Source: Bradyrhizobium nivariense (GTDB lineage Bacteria; Pseudomonadota; Alphaproteobacteria; Rhizobiales; Xanthobacteraceae). Taken from it: 64,000 nt of DNA. The first letter of the stretch is position 1. Each line of letters opens with the position of its first letter. The stretch spans positions 62,001 through 126,000 of the forward strand of contig NZ_JARVWW010000014.1 in the NCBI RefSeq assembly GCF_029846715.1. Direction: 5' to 3'. The notes beneath the pieces were generated by a model. It was not told the DNA's origin and made no database searches. It saw only the letters and a list, made by a program, of their open reading frames with translations. This document shows, one piece after another, positions 43,724 through 52,437 of the stretch. The position numbers and the translations under genes were made by a program.

Positions 43724-46591
43724 ATGACGTCGATCCGCGACAACGAGCTTGATGCACGCCGCGAAGAGGGCCCGAAGGCCCTCGTCGGGCTGAGCCAGCT
43801 TGCGCTCGACCACATGGAGCAAGGCGTCTGCGTCTACGACGCATCCAACCGGATCGTGCTGGTCAATCAGCGCTACCTCACGCTGTTCAATATGTCGACC
43901 GAGATCGTGCGGGTCGGCACGAGCTATCGCGACGTGCTCGCTCATAGCGCAGCGCTCGGCAACTTCCCGGCGGGCGAGCTCGAGGCGCTCTATACCAGGC
44001 GGATGAAGCTGATCGCGGACGGCCAGCCGTTCCGGACCGAGCAGCATCTGGCGAGCGGCCTCGTCATGGCACTCGAGCTGAAGCCGCTTCCCGGCGGCGG
44101 CTGGATGACGATCTGCGACGACGTCAGCCGCCTCGCCCGACTTGAGGCGGAGCTGCGCGTGCAGACCGAGCGCAGCCAGCACGCACTCGCGAACATGTCG
44201 CACGGGCTCATCATGTATGATTCCGACAGCCGCGTCGTCGTCTGCAACGAACGTTTTCTGAACCTCTACAACCTCGACCCGGAAATCGTGAAGCCGGGCG
44301 TCACGCACGGCAAGGCCATCGATCACTGGCTTTCGCGCGGCAACCTGCCAGGGATGTCGGCCGAGGAATTCCACGACACCAGGCTGAAGGACGTGCGCAC
44401 CAGGAAAGCGAAAACCCTGCTGGTGATGCGCTATGACGGACGGATGGTGCAGGCGGTCTCCCGTTTCCTGCCCGACGGCGGCTGGGTGACGGTACACGAA
44501 GACGTCACCGAACGGCTGCAATACGAGGAGACGCTGAGGCAACAGAACTTCATCCTCGATGCGGCTCTGGAGAACATGGCGCACGGGCTCGCCTTCTTCG
44601 ACAGCGACATGCGCCTGCGCGTCTGCAACACCACCTATCGCAAGATCTACGGGCTGTCGCCGGAGGAGACCAAACCCGGCACGCATCTCGCCGAGCTGAT
44701 CGAGCGCTCGATGGCGAACGGCGCGTTCTCATCCGAATATAGTCCGCAACAGCTCCTGGAAGCCGCCAGCGCGAGGATCGCCGACCGCGACTCCTCGCCG
44801 ATGCGCTGGCGCATGTCGAACGACACCATGATCTCGGTGCGCTACTGCGCGCTGGCCGAGGGCGGTTTCGTCGCCACCTATGAGGACATCACCGAGCGCG
44901 AGCACGCAGTCGAGGAGTTGAGCGAGCAGTATCGGCGCTTCGACGCGGCCCTGAACAACATGAGCCAGGGCCTGTGCATGCTCGATTCGAGCCTGCGCGT
45001 GATCGTCTGCAATCGGCGCTATATCGAGATGCACGGGCTGTCGCCCGACGTGGTGAAACCGGGTGTGTCGACGCGCGAGATCATGGAGCACAGCTGCGAG
45101 CTCGGCATCCATCCAAATACCAGTGCCGCGCGGCTCTATGCCGACTATGTCGAGAGGCTGCGCGAGGGCGAGCACACGCTGCACCGCCATTTGAGCGACG
45201 GCCGCATCATCAAGCTCAATCACAAGCGAATGGAGCACGGCGGCTGGGTCGTCACCTATGAGGACGTCACCGAGCGCCACAAGGCCCAGGCCCGCGTCGC
45301 GCACATGGCGCGGCACGATTCGCTCACCGACCTGCCCAATCGCACGCTGTTCCGCGAGAAGATGGGCGAGGGGCTGAACCAGGTCGCGATCGCCGGCGGC
45401 GCGATGGCGGTGCTGTGCTTCGACCTCGACAATTTCAAGACCGTCAACGACCGCCTCGGCCACGCGGCCGGCGACCGGCTGTTGCGCTGGGTCGCGGCGC
45501 GGCTGAAGGAGTACGTCGGCGAGCACGACACCGTCGCGCGGCTCGGTGGCGACGAATTCGCCGTTCTCCAGCGCGGACCGCAGCCGCAATCGGCGGAAAA
45601 GCTCGCACGACGCCTGGTTGAGGTGATCGGTCACCCGCCGCCGCTGGAGAACCAGTCGATCCATGTCGGCGTCTCCGTCGGCATCGCAATCGCGCCCGAG
45701 CACGGGCTCGATGCCGACGAGCTGATGAAATGCGCCGACCTCGCGCTGTACCAGGCCAAGGCCAAGGGGCGCGGCGCCTATCAGCTGTTCGAGCCCGAGA
45801 TGGAGGAAGAGGCCCGGAGCCGGCACGCGCTGGAGCACGACCTGCGCGGCGCGCTGGAGGCACGAGAATTCCACCTGGTGTTCCAGCCGCAGGTGCGGCT
45901 CGACTCGACCGAGCTCACCGGCTTCGAGGCGCTGCTGCGCTGGAAACATCCATCGCGCGGCTTCGTCTCACCGGCCGAATTCATCCCGATCGCGGAAGAG
46001 AACGGGTTGATCGTTCCGATCGGCGAATGGGTGCTGCGCACGGCGTGCGCGACTGCCGTGTCCTGGCGCGATGTCACCGTCGCGGTGAACCTGTCGCCGG
46101 TGCAGTTCCGCTCGCGCGGGCTGGTGGCGATGGTCACAAGCGCACTTGCGGAGGCCGGCCTGCCGCCGCAGCGGCTCGAGCTCGAGGTCACCGAGACGGC
46201 GCTGCTCGACGACAGCGAGGCGACGATCGAGATCCTGCACCAACTCCGCGCCTTAGGGGTGCGCGTCAGCCTCGACGATTTCGGCGTCGGCTATTCATCG
46301 CTGAGCTATCTGCGCAAATTTCCGTTCGACCGCATCAAGATCGACCGCTCTTTCGTCGGCACGCTCGGCGAAAGCCCGGAAAGCGTCGCCATCGTCCGCA
46401 CCATCGCCAGCCTCGGCTCGGTGCTCGGCGTCGAGACCACGGCGGAGGGCGTCGAGACGGTGGAGCAACTCGATTTCGTGCGCGAATGCGGCTGCACGGC
46501 CGTGCAAGGATATTATTTCGGCAAGCCCTGCCCGGCGGCGGAAGTCGACCGGGTTATCGAGACCTTGAACGCAGTTCGGCGCGTGGCGTGA
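43724..46591 (+). CDS. PAS-GGDEF-EAL cyclic-di-GMP turnover protein
   Basis: A 955-residue cytosolic protein with no membrane segment. There are four consecutive PAS domains at roughly 20-140, 150-270, 275-395 and 400-515; each has the LxNMxxGLxxxDSxxRVxVCNxRY pattern. A GGDEF domain (~525-690) with intact RLGGDEFAVLQ and an EAL domain (~705-950) with GFEALLRWKHP, NLSPVQF, ELEVTETALL, LDDFGVGYSS and KIDRSF follow. Both catalytic sets look complete, so it may make or degrade c-di-GMP in response to PAS signals. It is convergent with a second GGDEF-EAL gene, seven bases away. Confidence 0.95.
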   Translation: MTSIRDNELDARREEGPKALVGLSQLALDHMEQGVCVYDASNRIVLVNQRYLTLFNMSTEIVRVGTSYRDVLAHSAALGNFPAGELEALYTRRMKLIADGQPFRTEQHLASGLVMALELKPLPGGGWMTICDDVSRLARLEAELRVQTERSQHALANMSHGLIMYDSDSRVVVCNERFLNLYNLDPEIVKPGVTHGKAIDHWLSRGNLPGMSAEEFHDTRLKDVRTRKAKTLLVMRYDGRMVQAVSRFLPDGGWVTVHEDVTERLQYEETLRQQNFILDAALENMAHGLAFFDSDMRLRVCNTTYRKIYGLSPEETKPGTHLAELIERSMANGAFSSEYSPQQLLEAASARIADRDSSPMRWRMSNDTMISVRYCALAEGGFVATYEDITEREHAVEELSEQYRRFDAALNNMSQGLCMLDSSLRVIVCNRRYIEMHGLSPDVVKPGVSTREIMEHSCELGIHPNTSAARLYADYVERLREGEHTLHRHLSDGRIIKLNHKRMEHGGWVVTYEDVTERHKAQARVAHMARHDSLTDLPNRTLFREKMGEGLNQVAIAGGAMAVLCFDLDNFKTVNDRLGHAAGDRLLRWVAARLKEYVGEHDTVARLGGDEFAVLQRGPQPQSAEKLARRLVEVIGHPPPLENQSIHVGVSVGIAIAPEHGLDADELMKCADLALYQAKAKGRGAYQLFEPEMEEEARSRHALEHDLRGALEAREFHLVFQPQVRLDSTELTGFEALLRWKHPSRGFVSPAEFIPIAEENGLIVPIGEWVLRTACATAVSWRDVTVAVNLSPVQFRSRGLVAMVTSALAEAGLPPQRLELEVTETALLDDSEATIEILHQLRALGVRVSLDDFGVGYSSLSYLRKFPFDRIKIDRSFVGTLGESPESVAIVRTIASLGSVLGVETTAEGVETVEQLDFVRECGCTAVQGYYFGKPCPAAEVDRVIETLNAVRRVA

Positions 46592-46598
46592 CGATGTC

Positions 46599-48335
46599 TC
46601 AGCTTACCGCCGGCAGCACGTTATCCGGCGACACGCCCCACGGGCGGTCGGCCGACGCAAGCCCGATCAGGCGGCCCTGGATGTAGTCGCAGCCCCAGTC
46701 GCGCAGCATGTTTGCTGCCTCGTCGTCCTGCACCCATTCGGCCACCGTCTTGATGTCGAGGCGGCGGGCGAGGTCGATCAGGGTCTGCACGAAGGCGCGG
46801 TCGTCGACGGAATGGGTGATGTTCTGCACGAAGGCGCCGTCGATCTTCACGATATCCACGCCGAGCTTGCGCAAATTGCGGAACGAGGTATAGCCGGCGC
46901 CGAAATCGTCGATGGCGATGCGGCTACCGAAATGCTTCAAGCGGCCGACGAAAGCGCGGACGTCATCGATGTCCTGGATCGCGACCGTTTCGGTGATCTC
47001 GACGATCAGCCGCTCGGCAACGCCGGGATGCGCCTGCATCAGTGATTCGATACCGGCCCACCAGTCCGGATCCATAGTGGTATCAGGCGAGATGTTGAGG
47101 CTGAGGCGGATGTCGGGTGCGGCGGCGAGCTCGGCGACCACGAGCTCGAGCACGCGGTGATCGACCAGGCGGATCAGGCCGAGCCGCTCGGCGACCGGCA
47201 CGATGTCGGGCGCGAGCAGCACCTGGCCGTCGCCCTGGTCCATCCGCACCAGGCATTCGTGGAACGCGCGTTCGCGCGAGGCGGCCGAGACCACCGGCTC
47301 ATAGGCGAGCTTGATACGGCGCTCGTTCAGCGCGGTGACGATCTCGTCAGTGACGCGGATGTTGACGCGGCGCTGGGCGTCGCGCGCGGCATCCGGGCGC
47401 CAGGTGGCGAACGAGCCGATGCGGCGTTGTTTCGCGGCGTCCAGCGTCTCATGGGCGCGATTGACGGCCTCGTCGGTATTGCGGGCATAGCGCGGCACGC
47501 TGACCGCGCCGATCGAGGCGGTGACCGACACCGGGCCGGATTTGGTCGGCACCACCTCGTCGCGGATGCCAGCGAGGAAGCGCTCGGCGGCAACGTTCAT
47601 GTCGTCGACGGTGCAGTTCTTCAGGATCAGGCCGAACTTGTTGCCGGAGAAGCGGCCGAGCACATCGCCGCCGCGCAGGCGCGCGCGGATGCGCTTGGCG
47701 ACGTCGAGGATCACGGCATCCGCGACATCGAACCCGAAGGCGTCGTTGACTCGCGCGAGATGATCGATGCCGACCAGCATGAAGGCCGCGGTCGAGCGGA
47801 AACGGGTCGTCTCCTCGATCGCCTCGGCCAGCGCCGCGATCAGATGCGAGCGATTGAGCTCGCCGGTCAGCGGATCGAGCCGGGCGAGCTTCGTCAGTTC
47901 CTCGTCGCGGGCGTGGCGCTCATTGTTGATGCGGACGGAGCCGATCGCACGCACCGGGCGGCCGTCGGGACCCGAGAACCAGCGGCCGGTCTCCTCGATC
48001 CAGACCACGGGATCGGCAGCGCTCATGCGCACGCCGTACTCGACCCGGTAGGGCGTGCCGTCGGCGCCATGCACGGCGGAGGTCTGCGCCAGCGCCGCGG
48101 TCCGCAGCGATTGCGCGGGCTCGATCAGCTTGGCGAATTCGGCGCCGGTGGCCAGCCGCTCGGCGGGAATCCCGGGGAAGATGGCGCTGACCTGCTCACC
48201 CCAGACGATGGCATCGTTGGCGATGTCCCAGGCGAACACGGCTTGGCCGAGGGCGGCCAGGATGTCGGAGGCTTGCGGCAATGCGGGGGTCAAAATCGCC
48301 TCGTTTCGGGACAGCGGGGAGTCCTGAGTCGGCAC
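46599..48335 (-). CDS. PAS/degenerate-GGDEF-EAL phosphodiesterase-like protein
   Basis: A 578-residue cytosolic protein: an N-terminal PAS domain (~25-135), a GGDEF domain (~155-310) and an EAL domain (~325-565). The GGDEF active site reads FSGNKFGLIL, so diguanylate cyclase activity is very unlikely. The EAL side has ECL in place of EAL (FHECLVRMD) but keeps its key residues: NIS, EITET, IDDFGAGYTS, KIDGAF, AEW and the terminal QGRLIG. It therefore probably degrades c-di-GMP, perhaps with GTP binding by the dead GGDEF as regulator. Tail-to-tail with the active dual protein. Confidence 0.93.
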   Translation of the reverse strand: MPTQDSPLSRNEAILTPALPQASDILAALGQAVFAWDIANDAIVWGEQVSAIFPGIPAERLATGAEFAKLIEPAQSLRTAALAQTSAVHGADGTPYRVEYGVRMSAADPVVWIEETGRWFSGPDGRPVRAIGSVRINNERHARDEELTKLARLDPLTGELNRSHLIAALAEAIEETTRFRSTAAFMLVGIDHLARVNDAFGFDVADAVILDVAKRIRARLRGGDVLGRFSGNKFGLILKNCTVDDMNVAAERFLAGIRDEVVPTKSGPVSVTASIGAVSVPRYARNTDEAVNRAHETLDAAKQRRIGSFATWRPDAARDAQRRVNIRVTDEIVTALNERRIKLAYEPVVSAASRERAFHECLVRMDQGDGQVLLAPDIVPVAERLGLIRLVDHRVLELVVAELAAAPDIRLSLNISPDTTMDPDWWAGIESLMQAHPGVAERLIVEITETVAIQDIDDVRAFVGRLKHFGSRIAIDDFGAGYTSFRNLRKLGVDIVKIDGAFVQNITHSVDDRAFVQTLIDLARRLDIKTVAEWVQDDEAANMLRDWGCDYIQGRLIGLASADRPWGVSPDNVLPAVS

Positions 48336-48505
48336 AAGATAGAGCCAGATTCGCCCCCGACCCTAGGCAAAGTTGATAAACAATTTGGAAACCACGTTTC
48401 CTCACGCGCAGGAACCAAACCGGCCCGCCCGGCATAGGCCTTGCGAGTACATGACACGCACCGGCGCCAGCGTCTCGAAACGCGACAATCTTCGCCGGTC
48501 CAACG

Positions 48506-48775
48506 GTGATTGCGATGTTGAGTACTGATCGATTGGACGTGGCGGACAACGGCACGGGCACGGCCCTGGTGCCGCTGATGCCGATTTTGCAGTGGGCCCA
48601 CAAGGCGCCGCTGCCGCGCCCCGATCCCAGCTTCGTCACCCAGCTCATCGCCAATGCCGAGCACCTGCCCCAGACGGGTCGGCTCCGCCGCGCGTCTTCC
48701 GAGGATGCGCAGGTAGCCTACGGCAGCAAGCGCCCGCTTCCGAGCGTCACCGCGCGCACGCGGCAGGTGGCTTGA
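48506..48775 (+). CDS. Small hypothetical protein
   Basis: An 89-residue reading frame from GTG 48506, or 86 residues from ATG 48515. It contains LPRPDPSFVTQLIANAEHLP followed by a basic RLRRASSEDAQVAYGSK. Short proteins with a PSFVTQLIAxAEH core recur in Bradyrhizobium genomes as far as I recall, which argues that it is real. No known function, signal peptide or membrane segment. It lies between the EAL gene and a convergent membrane protein gene. Confidence 0.55.
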   Translation: MIAMLSTDRLDVADNGTGTALVPLMPILQWAHKAPLPRPDPSFVTQLIANAEHLPQTGRLRRASSEDAQVAYGSKRPLPSVTARTRQVA

Positions 48776-48781
48776 AGTAGA

Positions 48782-49423
48782 TCAGCGGGGCGCGTCGGGA
48801 GACGACGGCGTGCCGTTGCCGGGCTGAAGATGCGGCGAGGGGATTTCCGGCGAGGACGTACTCTGAACCGGCTTCGGCGCGGGCTGATCCATCAGCACGG
48901 ATTCGGCGACCGACTGCGCGGAAGGCGCGGATGCGGGCGGCACCGCTGGCGCAGAGACCGGCTCGAACTTGGGCTCGACCACCGCTTCATCGACCGCCCC
49001 TTCAGCCCGGCGCTTAGCCTTGCGCGGTGTCGGCACAGTCTCGGCGACATAGGCGACGCGGCGGCGCGTGCGCTGGGCAATGCCGCCGAGGAAATCGGCC
49101 ATGGCGAGCAGCACCAGAAGGAAATAGGTGGAGTTGCCGAATTTGGGCCACATCGCGAATTCGGCCGCTGCCGCGCCGAACACGATCAGCGACAGCAAAT
49201 GATCCATCAGGAATTTCGAGCCGGGCCGCGCGCCCTTGACCACCTCGAGCAGCAATAGCACGACGCCGAGCGCGAGCATCACGTCGGCAAGCGTGACCGG
49301 CCAGGTCTCGCCCGTGATCATCGGCACCTTGAACAGCACGTCCGTAAAGGACACGCTCGGCATCAGGAAGGCGATGATGTTGTAGACCGCGAGCGGGATC
49401 AGAAGCAGTGGGAAACCGACCAT
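48782..49423 (-). CDS. Membrane protein with Pro/Ala-rich cytosolic tail
   Basis: A 213-residue protein from MVGFPLLLIPLAVYNIIAFL at 49423; an ATG at 49498 is also possible. There are four predicted membrane segments in the first ~135 residues (FPLLLIPLAVYNIIAFLMP; LADVMLALGVVLLLLEVV; LLSLIVFGAAAAEFAMW; YFLLVLLAMADFLGGI). A basic RTRRRVAYVAETV segment and a low-complexity tail (PAVPPASAPSAQSVAESV) follow. I do not recognise a named family. It is downstream of rpmF on the same strand. Confidence 0.75.
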   Translation of the reverse strand: MVGFPLLLIPLAVYNIIAFLMPSVSFTDVLFKVPMITGETWPVTLADVMLALGVVLLLLEVVKGARPGSKFLMDHLLSLIVFGAAAAEFAMWPKFGNSTYFLLVLLAMADFLGGIAQRTRRRVAYVAETVPTPRKAKRRAEGAVDEAVVEPKFEPVSAPAVPPASAPSAQSVAESVLMDQPAPKPVQSTSSPEIPSPHLQPGNGTPSSPDAPR

Positions 49424-49566
49424 CGGCGAAATGCCTTCTCGATCAAGATATCCAGACAGGACAATGCGGCGGCGAAGCATTCGCTGCGCCGCCGTCACCG
49501 TCTTATCTCATGGGTTGGCCGAAATCAGGCAGGCCCGATCGTCCTGCCCAAAGAAAGGTCCTTAAC

Positions 49567-49749
49567 TCAGGACTCTTTCTTCTTCAGGACCTGACGGCCC
49601 TTGTACATGCCGGTCTTGAGGTCGAGATGGTGCGGACGACGGAGCTCGCCGGAATCCTTGTCTTCCACATAGGTCGGCTTCTTGATGGCGTCAGCCGAGC
49701 GGCGCATGCCACGGCGCGACGGCGAGGTTTTTCTTCTCGGAACGGCCAT
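49567..49749 (-). CDS. rpmF: 50S ribosomal protein L32
   Basis: A 60-residue basic protein, the full length of alphaproteobacterial L32 (MAVPRRKTSPSRRGMRRSAD, then RPHHLDLKTGMYKGRQVL). It binds 23S rRNA near the peptidyl-transferase region. No CxxC zinc pairs are present, so it is of the zinc-free type, as usual in this group. The order mtgA - rpmF on the same strand is common in relatives. Confidence 0.98.
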   Translation of the reverse strand: MAVPRRKTSPSRRGMRRSADAIKKPTYVEDKDSGELRRPHHLDLKTGMYKGRQVLKKKES

Positions 49750-49918
49750 TTCAGTATCCTCTAGGGATTGGTGTCATCAGGGCATCGTCCGCGAGGGGAC
49801 GGCTCAGCACCCGCAAACCGAGGCGAGCTGAATGCCAGTCAAGGCCGGGCTTATAGAGGAAGGCCGGCCTTAAATCTAGGGCTCTGGGCCGGAAAATACG
49901 CCCGGAATGGGCTCAAAA

Positions 49919-50593
49919 TCAGCGATTTTCCCGCCAGCAGGTCGAAAGCGAGCTGGCCTGCGCCCTCGCCACATAGGTCCCGGCCAGCCGCCTGACGCCC
50001 GGTCCCGGCGTCCTGGCGCTGCGTTTGACCGGATTCGGCAGGATCGAGGCCAGAAGCGCCGCCTCCCGGGGGGAGAGGTTCGCCGCCGACTTGCCGAAGG
50101 CATAGGCGCTGGCCGCCTCCACCCCAAACTGGCCCTGCGGGCCGAGCTCGGCGATGTTGAGGTAAATCTCCAGGATCCGCGCCTTGGGCAGGACGAAATC
50201 GATCCACAGCGCCAGCGGAAATTCCAGCGCCTTGCGGACGAAATCCCGGCCCTGCCAGAGGAACAGGTTTTTCGCCACCTGCTGGGTGATGGTGGAGGCG
50301 CCCCGGAACGGCGTGCCGTCCTCCTTCGCGTCGTCGATGGCCTCACGCAGCGCGCCCCAGTCGATGCCGTGGTGCTTGCAGAAATGGGCATCCTCGGCCG
50401 CCACCACCGAGCGCGGCAGTGAGGGCGACATCGCCACCAGATCGATCCATTCCCGCTGCATCGGAGCGCCGCGGAGCGAGCGCCAGGCCATCAGCGTCGA
50501 AACGGGATGGCCTGTGCGGTAGAACGGCGCGATCACATAGGGTGCGAGAGCCGCGACCGCGAGCACCAGGAGAAGGGTTTTGACGACGCGCAA
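49919..50593 (-). CDS. mtgA: Monofunctional biosynthetic peptidoglycan transglycosylase
   Basis: A 224-residue GT51 enzyme. One N-terminal membrane anchor (TLLLVLAVAALAPYVIAPF) is followed by the catalytic domain. The first catalytic Glu is in VVAAEDAHFCKHHGID, then GASTITQQVAKNLFLWQGR and ILEIYLNIAELGPQGQFGVE with the second Glu. It polymerises lipid II glycan strands outside the inner membrane. Separated from rpmF by 169 bp without other genes. Confidence 0.96.
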   Translation of the reverse strand: MRVVKTLLLVLAVAALAPYVIAPFYRTGHPVSTLMAWRSLRGAPMQREWIDLVAMSPSLPRSVVAAEDAHFCKHHGIDWGALREAIDDAKEDGTPFRGASTITQQVAKNLFLWQGRDFVRKALEFPLALWIDFVLPKARILEIYLNIAELGPQGQFGVEAASAYAFGKSAANLSPREAALLASILPNPVKRSARTPGPGVRRLAGTYVARAQASSLSTCWRENR

Positions 50594-50753
50594 ATCAACC
50601 TTTCCGGCGCAGAACGAAACGCGGCCACGGGCCCGGCATTAAGTCTGTGATAATTCGGGCGTTTTCCAGCACTTTTTAGGCCTTCCAAACGATTGACTGA
50701 GGCGGGCGCATAAAGGATTGTCCCGCCGAATTTCAGTTCTGGAGCCCTTCTTG

Positions 50754-51677
50754 ATGACCGGCACGTCCCCGTCCGATTTCGCCAAACGTCTGGACAAGAC
50801 CGCTGATGACACCGAGGCCCTGCTCGGGCGCCTGCTGTCGGACGACATCCTGCCCGATGAGATCGCCCGGCCCAAGCGACTGATGGACGCAATGCGCTAT
50901 TCGAGCCTCAATGGCGGTAAGCGCCTGCGGCCGTTCCTGGTGGTCGAGAGCGCGGCCGTGTTCGGCGTACCCCGCGAAGCCGCGCTGCTCGCCGGTGCGG
51001 CGCTCGAATGCATCCACTGCTACTCGCTGATCCATGACGATCTGCCGGCGATGGACAATTCGGACCTGCGCCGCGGCCGTCCGACCCTGCACAAGAAAAC
51101 CGACGACGCCACCGCGATCCTCGCCGGCGACGGCCTCCTGACCCTCGCCTTCGACATCATCACCCGCGACGAGATCCATCGCGACGCCAATGTGCGGCTC
51201 CTGCTGACGCGCGCACTGGCGCGCTGCGCCGGCATCGGCGGCATGGTCGGCGGCCAGATCCTCGATCTCGCCGGCGAAGGCCGCTTCGGCGACCGCGAGC
51301 CGGTCGACGTCGCCCGTCTTCAGCAGATGAAGACCGGTGCTCTGCTGCGCTACGGCTGCATCGCCGGCGCGATCCTCGGTCAGGCCTCGCAGAAGGAATA
51401 TCAGGCGCTCGACGATTACGGCCGCGCACTCGGCGAAGCCTTCCAGATCGCCGACGACCTGCTCGACGTCGAAGGCGATGCGGCTGCACTCGGCAAGCCG
51501 TCGGGCCAGGACGCCGCGCTCGGCAAGACCACTTTCGTCACCCAGCTCGGCATCGAGGGCGCCAAGCAGCGCGTCCGCGACCTGCTCGCGCGGGCTGACA
51601 GCGCCGTGTCGATCTTCGGCGATCGGGCCGCCGTGCTGCGAGCGGCTGCGCGCTTCGTGGCTGAACGCAAGAACTGA
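50754..51677 (+). CDS. Polyprenyl diphosphate synthase (farnesyl/geranylgeranyl type)
   Basis: A 307-residue protein from ATG 50754 (GGAG upstream). It condenses isopentenyl diphosphate with an allylic diphosphate. The two Asp-rich motifs are DDLPAMDNSDLRRGRPTLHK and DDLLDVEGD, and the KLRP-like NGGKRLRPFLV is at ~55. The length and the DDLPAMD spacing fit IspA-type short-chain synthases; the exact chain length is unclear. It starts divergently from mtgA and is followed at nine bases by a DUF1345 gene. Confidence 0.94.
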   Translation: MTGTSPSDFAKRLDKTADDTEALLGRLLSDDILPDEIARPKRLMDAMRYSSLNGGKRLRPFLVVESAAVFGVPREAALLAGAALECIHCYSLIHDDLPAMDNSDLRRGRPTLHKKTDDATAILAGDGLLTLAFDIITRDEIHRDANVRLLLTRALARCAGIGGMVGGQILDLAGEGRFGDREPVDVARLQQMKTGALLRYGCIAGAILGQASQKEYQALDDYGRALGEAFQIADDLLDVEGDAAALGKPSGQDAALGKTTFVTQLGIEGAKQRVRDLLARADSAVSIFGDRAAVLRAAARFVAERKN

Positions 51678-51686
51678 CGCGCATCG

Positions 51687-52376
51687 ATGGCGACAGGCGG
51701 CAAAGAAGATCCCGTCCTCGTCCGCTTCCGGCAGATGTCGCGGCCGATGCGCGTGCTCTACGCGCGGCCGCGGACGTTCATCTCGCTTGGTGTCGGCATC
51801 CTCGTCTGCCTGCTTGTGCCGGGCTCACCCCGGCTGACGACGCGGCTTGTGCTTGGCTGGGATGCGCTGGTCGCGGTCTATCTCGTGCTGGTCTATGCAA
51901 TGATGCTTTGCAACGATCACCAGCACATCCGCCGTAGCGCCGCGATGCAGGATGACGGCCGCTTTGTGATCCTGCTGGTGACGGCGACCGGTGCGTTCGC
52001 CAGCATCGCAGCCATTGTCGCCGAACTCGGCGTCCACCGCGGCGCCGCGGCGCTGACCATCGCGATCACCACCATCGCGCTGTCCTGGGCCGCCGTGCAC
52101 ACGACTTTCGCGCTGCATTACGCGCATGATTATTATCGTCACGCCACGCCAGGCGGCCTTCAGTTTCCCAGCGGCGACAGGGAAGACCACGCCGATTATT
52201 GGGACTTCGTCTATTTCTCGTTCGTGATCGGCATGACCGCGCAGGTCTCCGACGTCGGCATCACCGACAAGACCATCCGGCGCACCGCCACCGCGCACGG
52301 CATCGTGTCATTCATCTACAACACGGCCTTGCTGGCGCTAACTGTCAACATCGCGGCGAGCGCGATCTCGACCTGA
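51687..52376 (+). CDS. DUF1345 membrane protein
   Basis: A 229-residue inner-membrane protein with about five hydrophobic segments (FISLGVGILVCLLVPG; LVAVYLVLVYAMML; RFVILLVTATGAFASIAAIV; ALTIAITTIALSWAAVHTTF; FIYNTALLALTVNIAASAI). The family hallmark is clear: HTTFALHYAHDYY, then DYWDFVYFSFVIGMTAQVSD. Function is unknown. It is only nine bases from the prenyl synthase gene and likely co-transcribed. Confidence 0.93.
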   Translation: MATGGKEDPVLVRFRQMSRPMRVLYARPRTFISLGVGILVCLLVPGSPRLTTRLVLGWDALVAVYLVLVYAMMLCNDHQHIRRSAAMQDDGRFVILLVTATGAFASIAAIVAELGVHRGAAALTIAITTIALSWAAVHTTFALHYAHDYYRHATPGGLQFPSGDREDHADYWDFVYFSFVIGMTAQVSDVGITDKTIRRTATAHGIVSFIYNTALLALTVNIAASAIST

Positions 52377-52392
52377 ACTCACTTGCATGGAA

Positions 52393-52416
52393 TCGTCCTG
52401 GCGAAAGCCAGGACGA
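52393..52416. terminator. Perfect hairpin with GAAA loop after the DUF1345 gene
   Basis: TCGTCCTGGC and GCCAGGACGA pair perfectly around GAAA, 17 bp after the stop. The arms are the end sequence of family B repeats. It sits between convergent genes and may end transcripts on both strands; no T-run. Confidence 0.55.
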
Positions 52417-52437
52417 CCATGTGGGGACGCCGCGATC

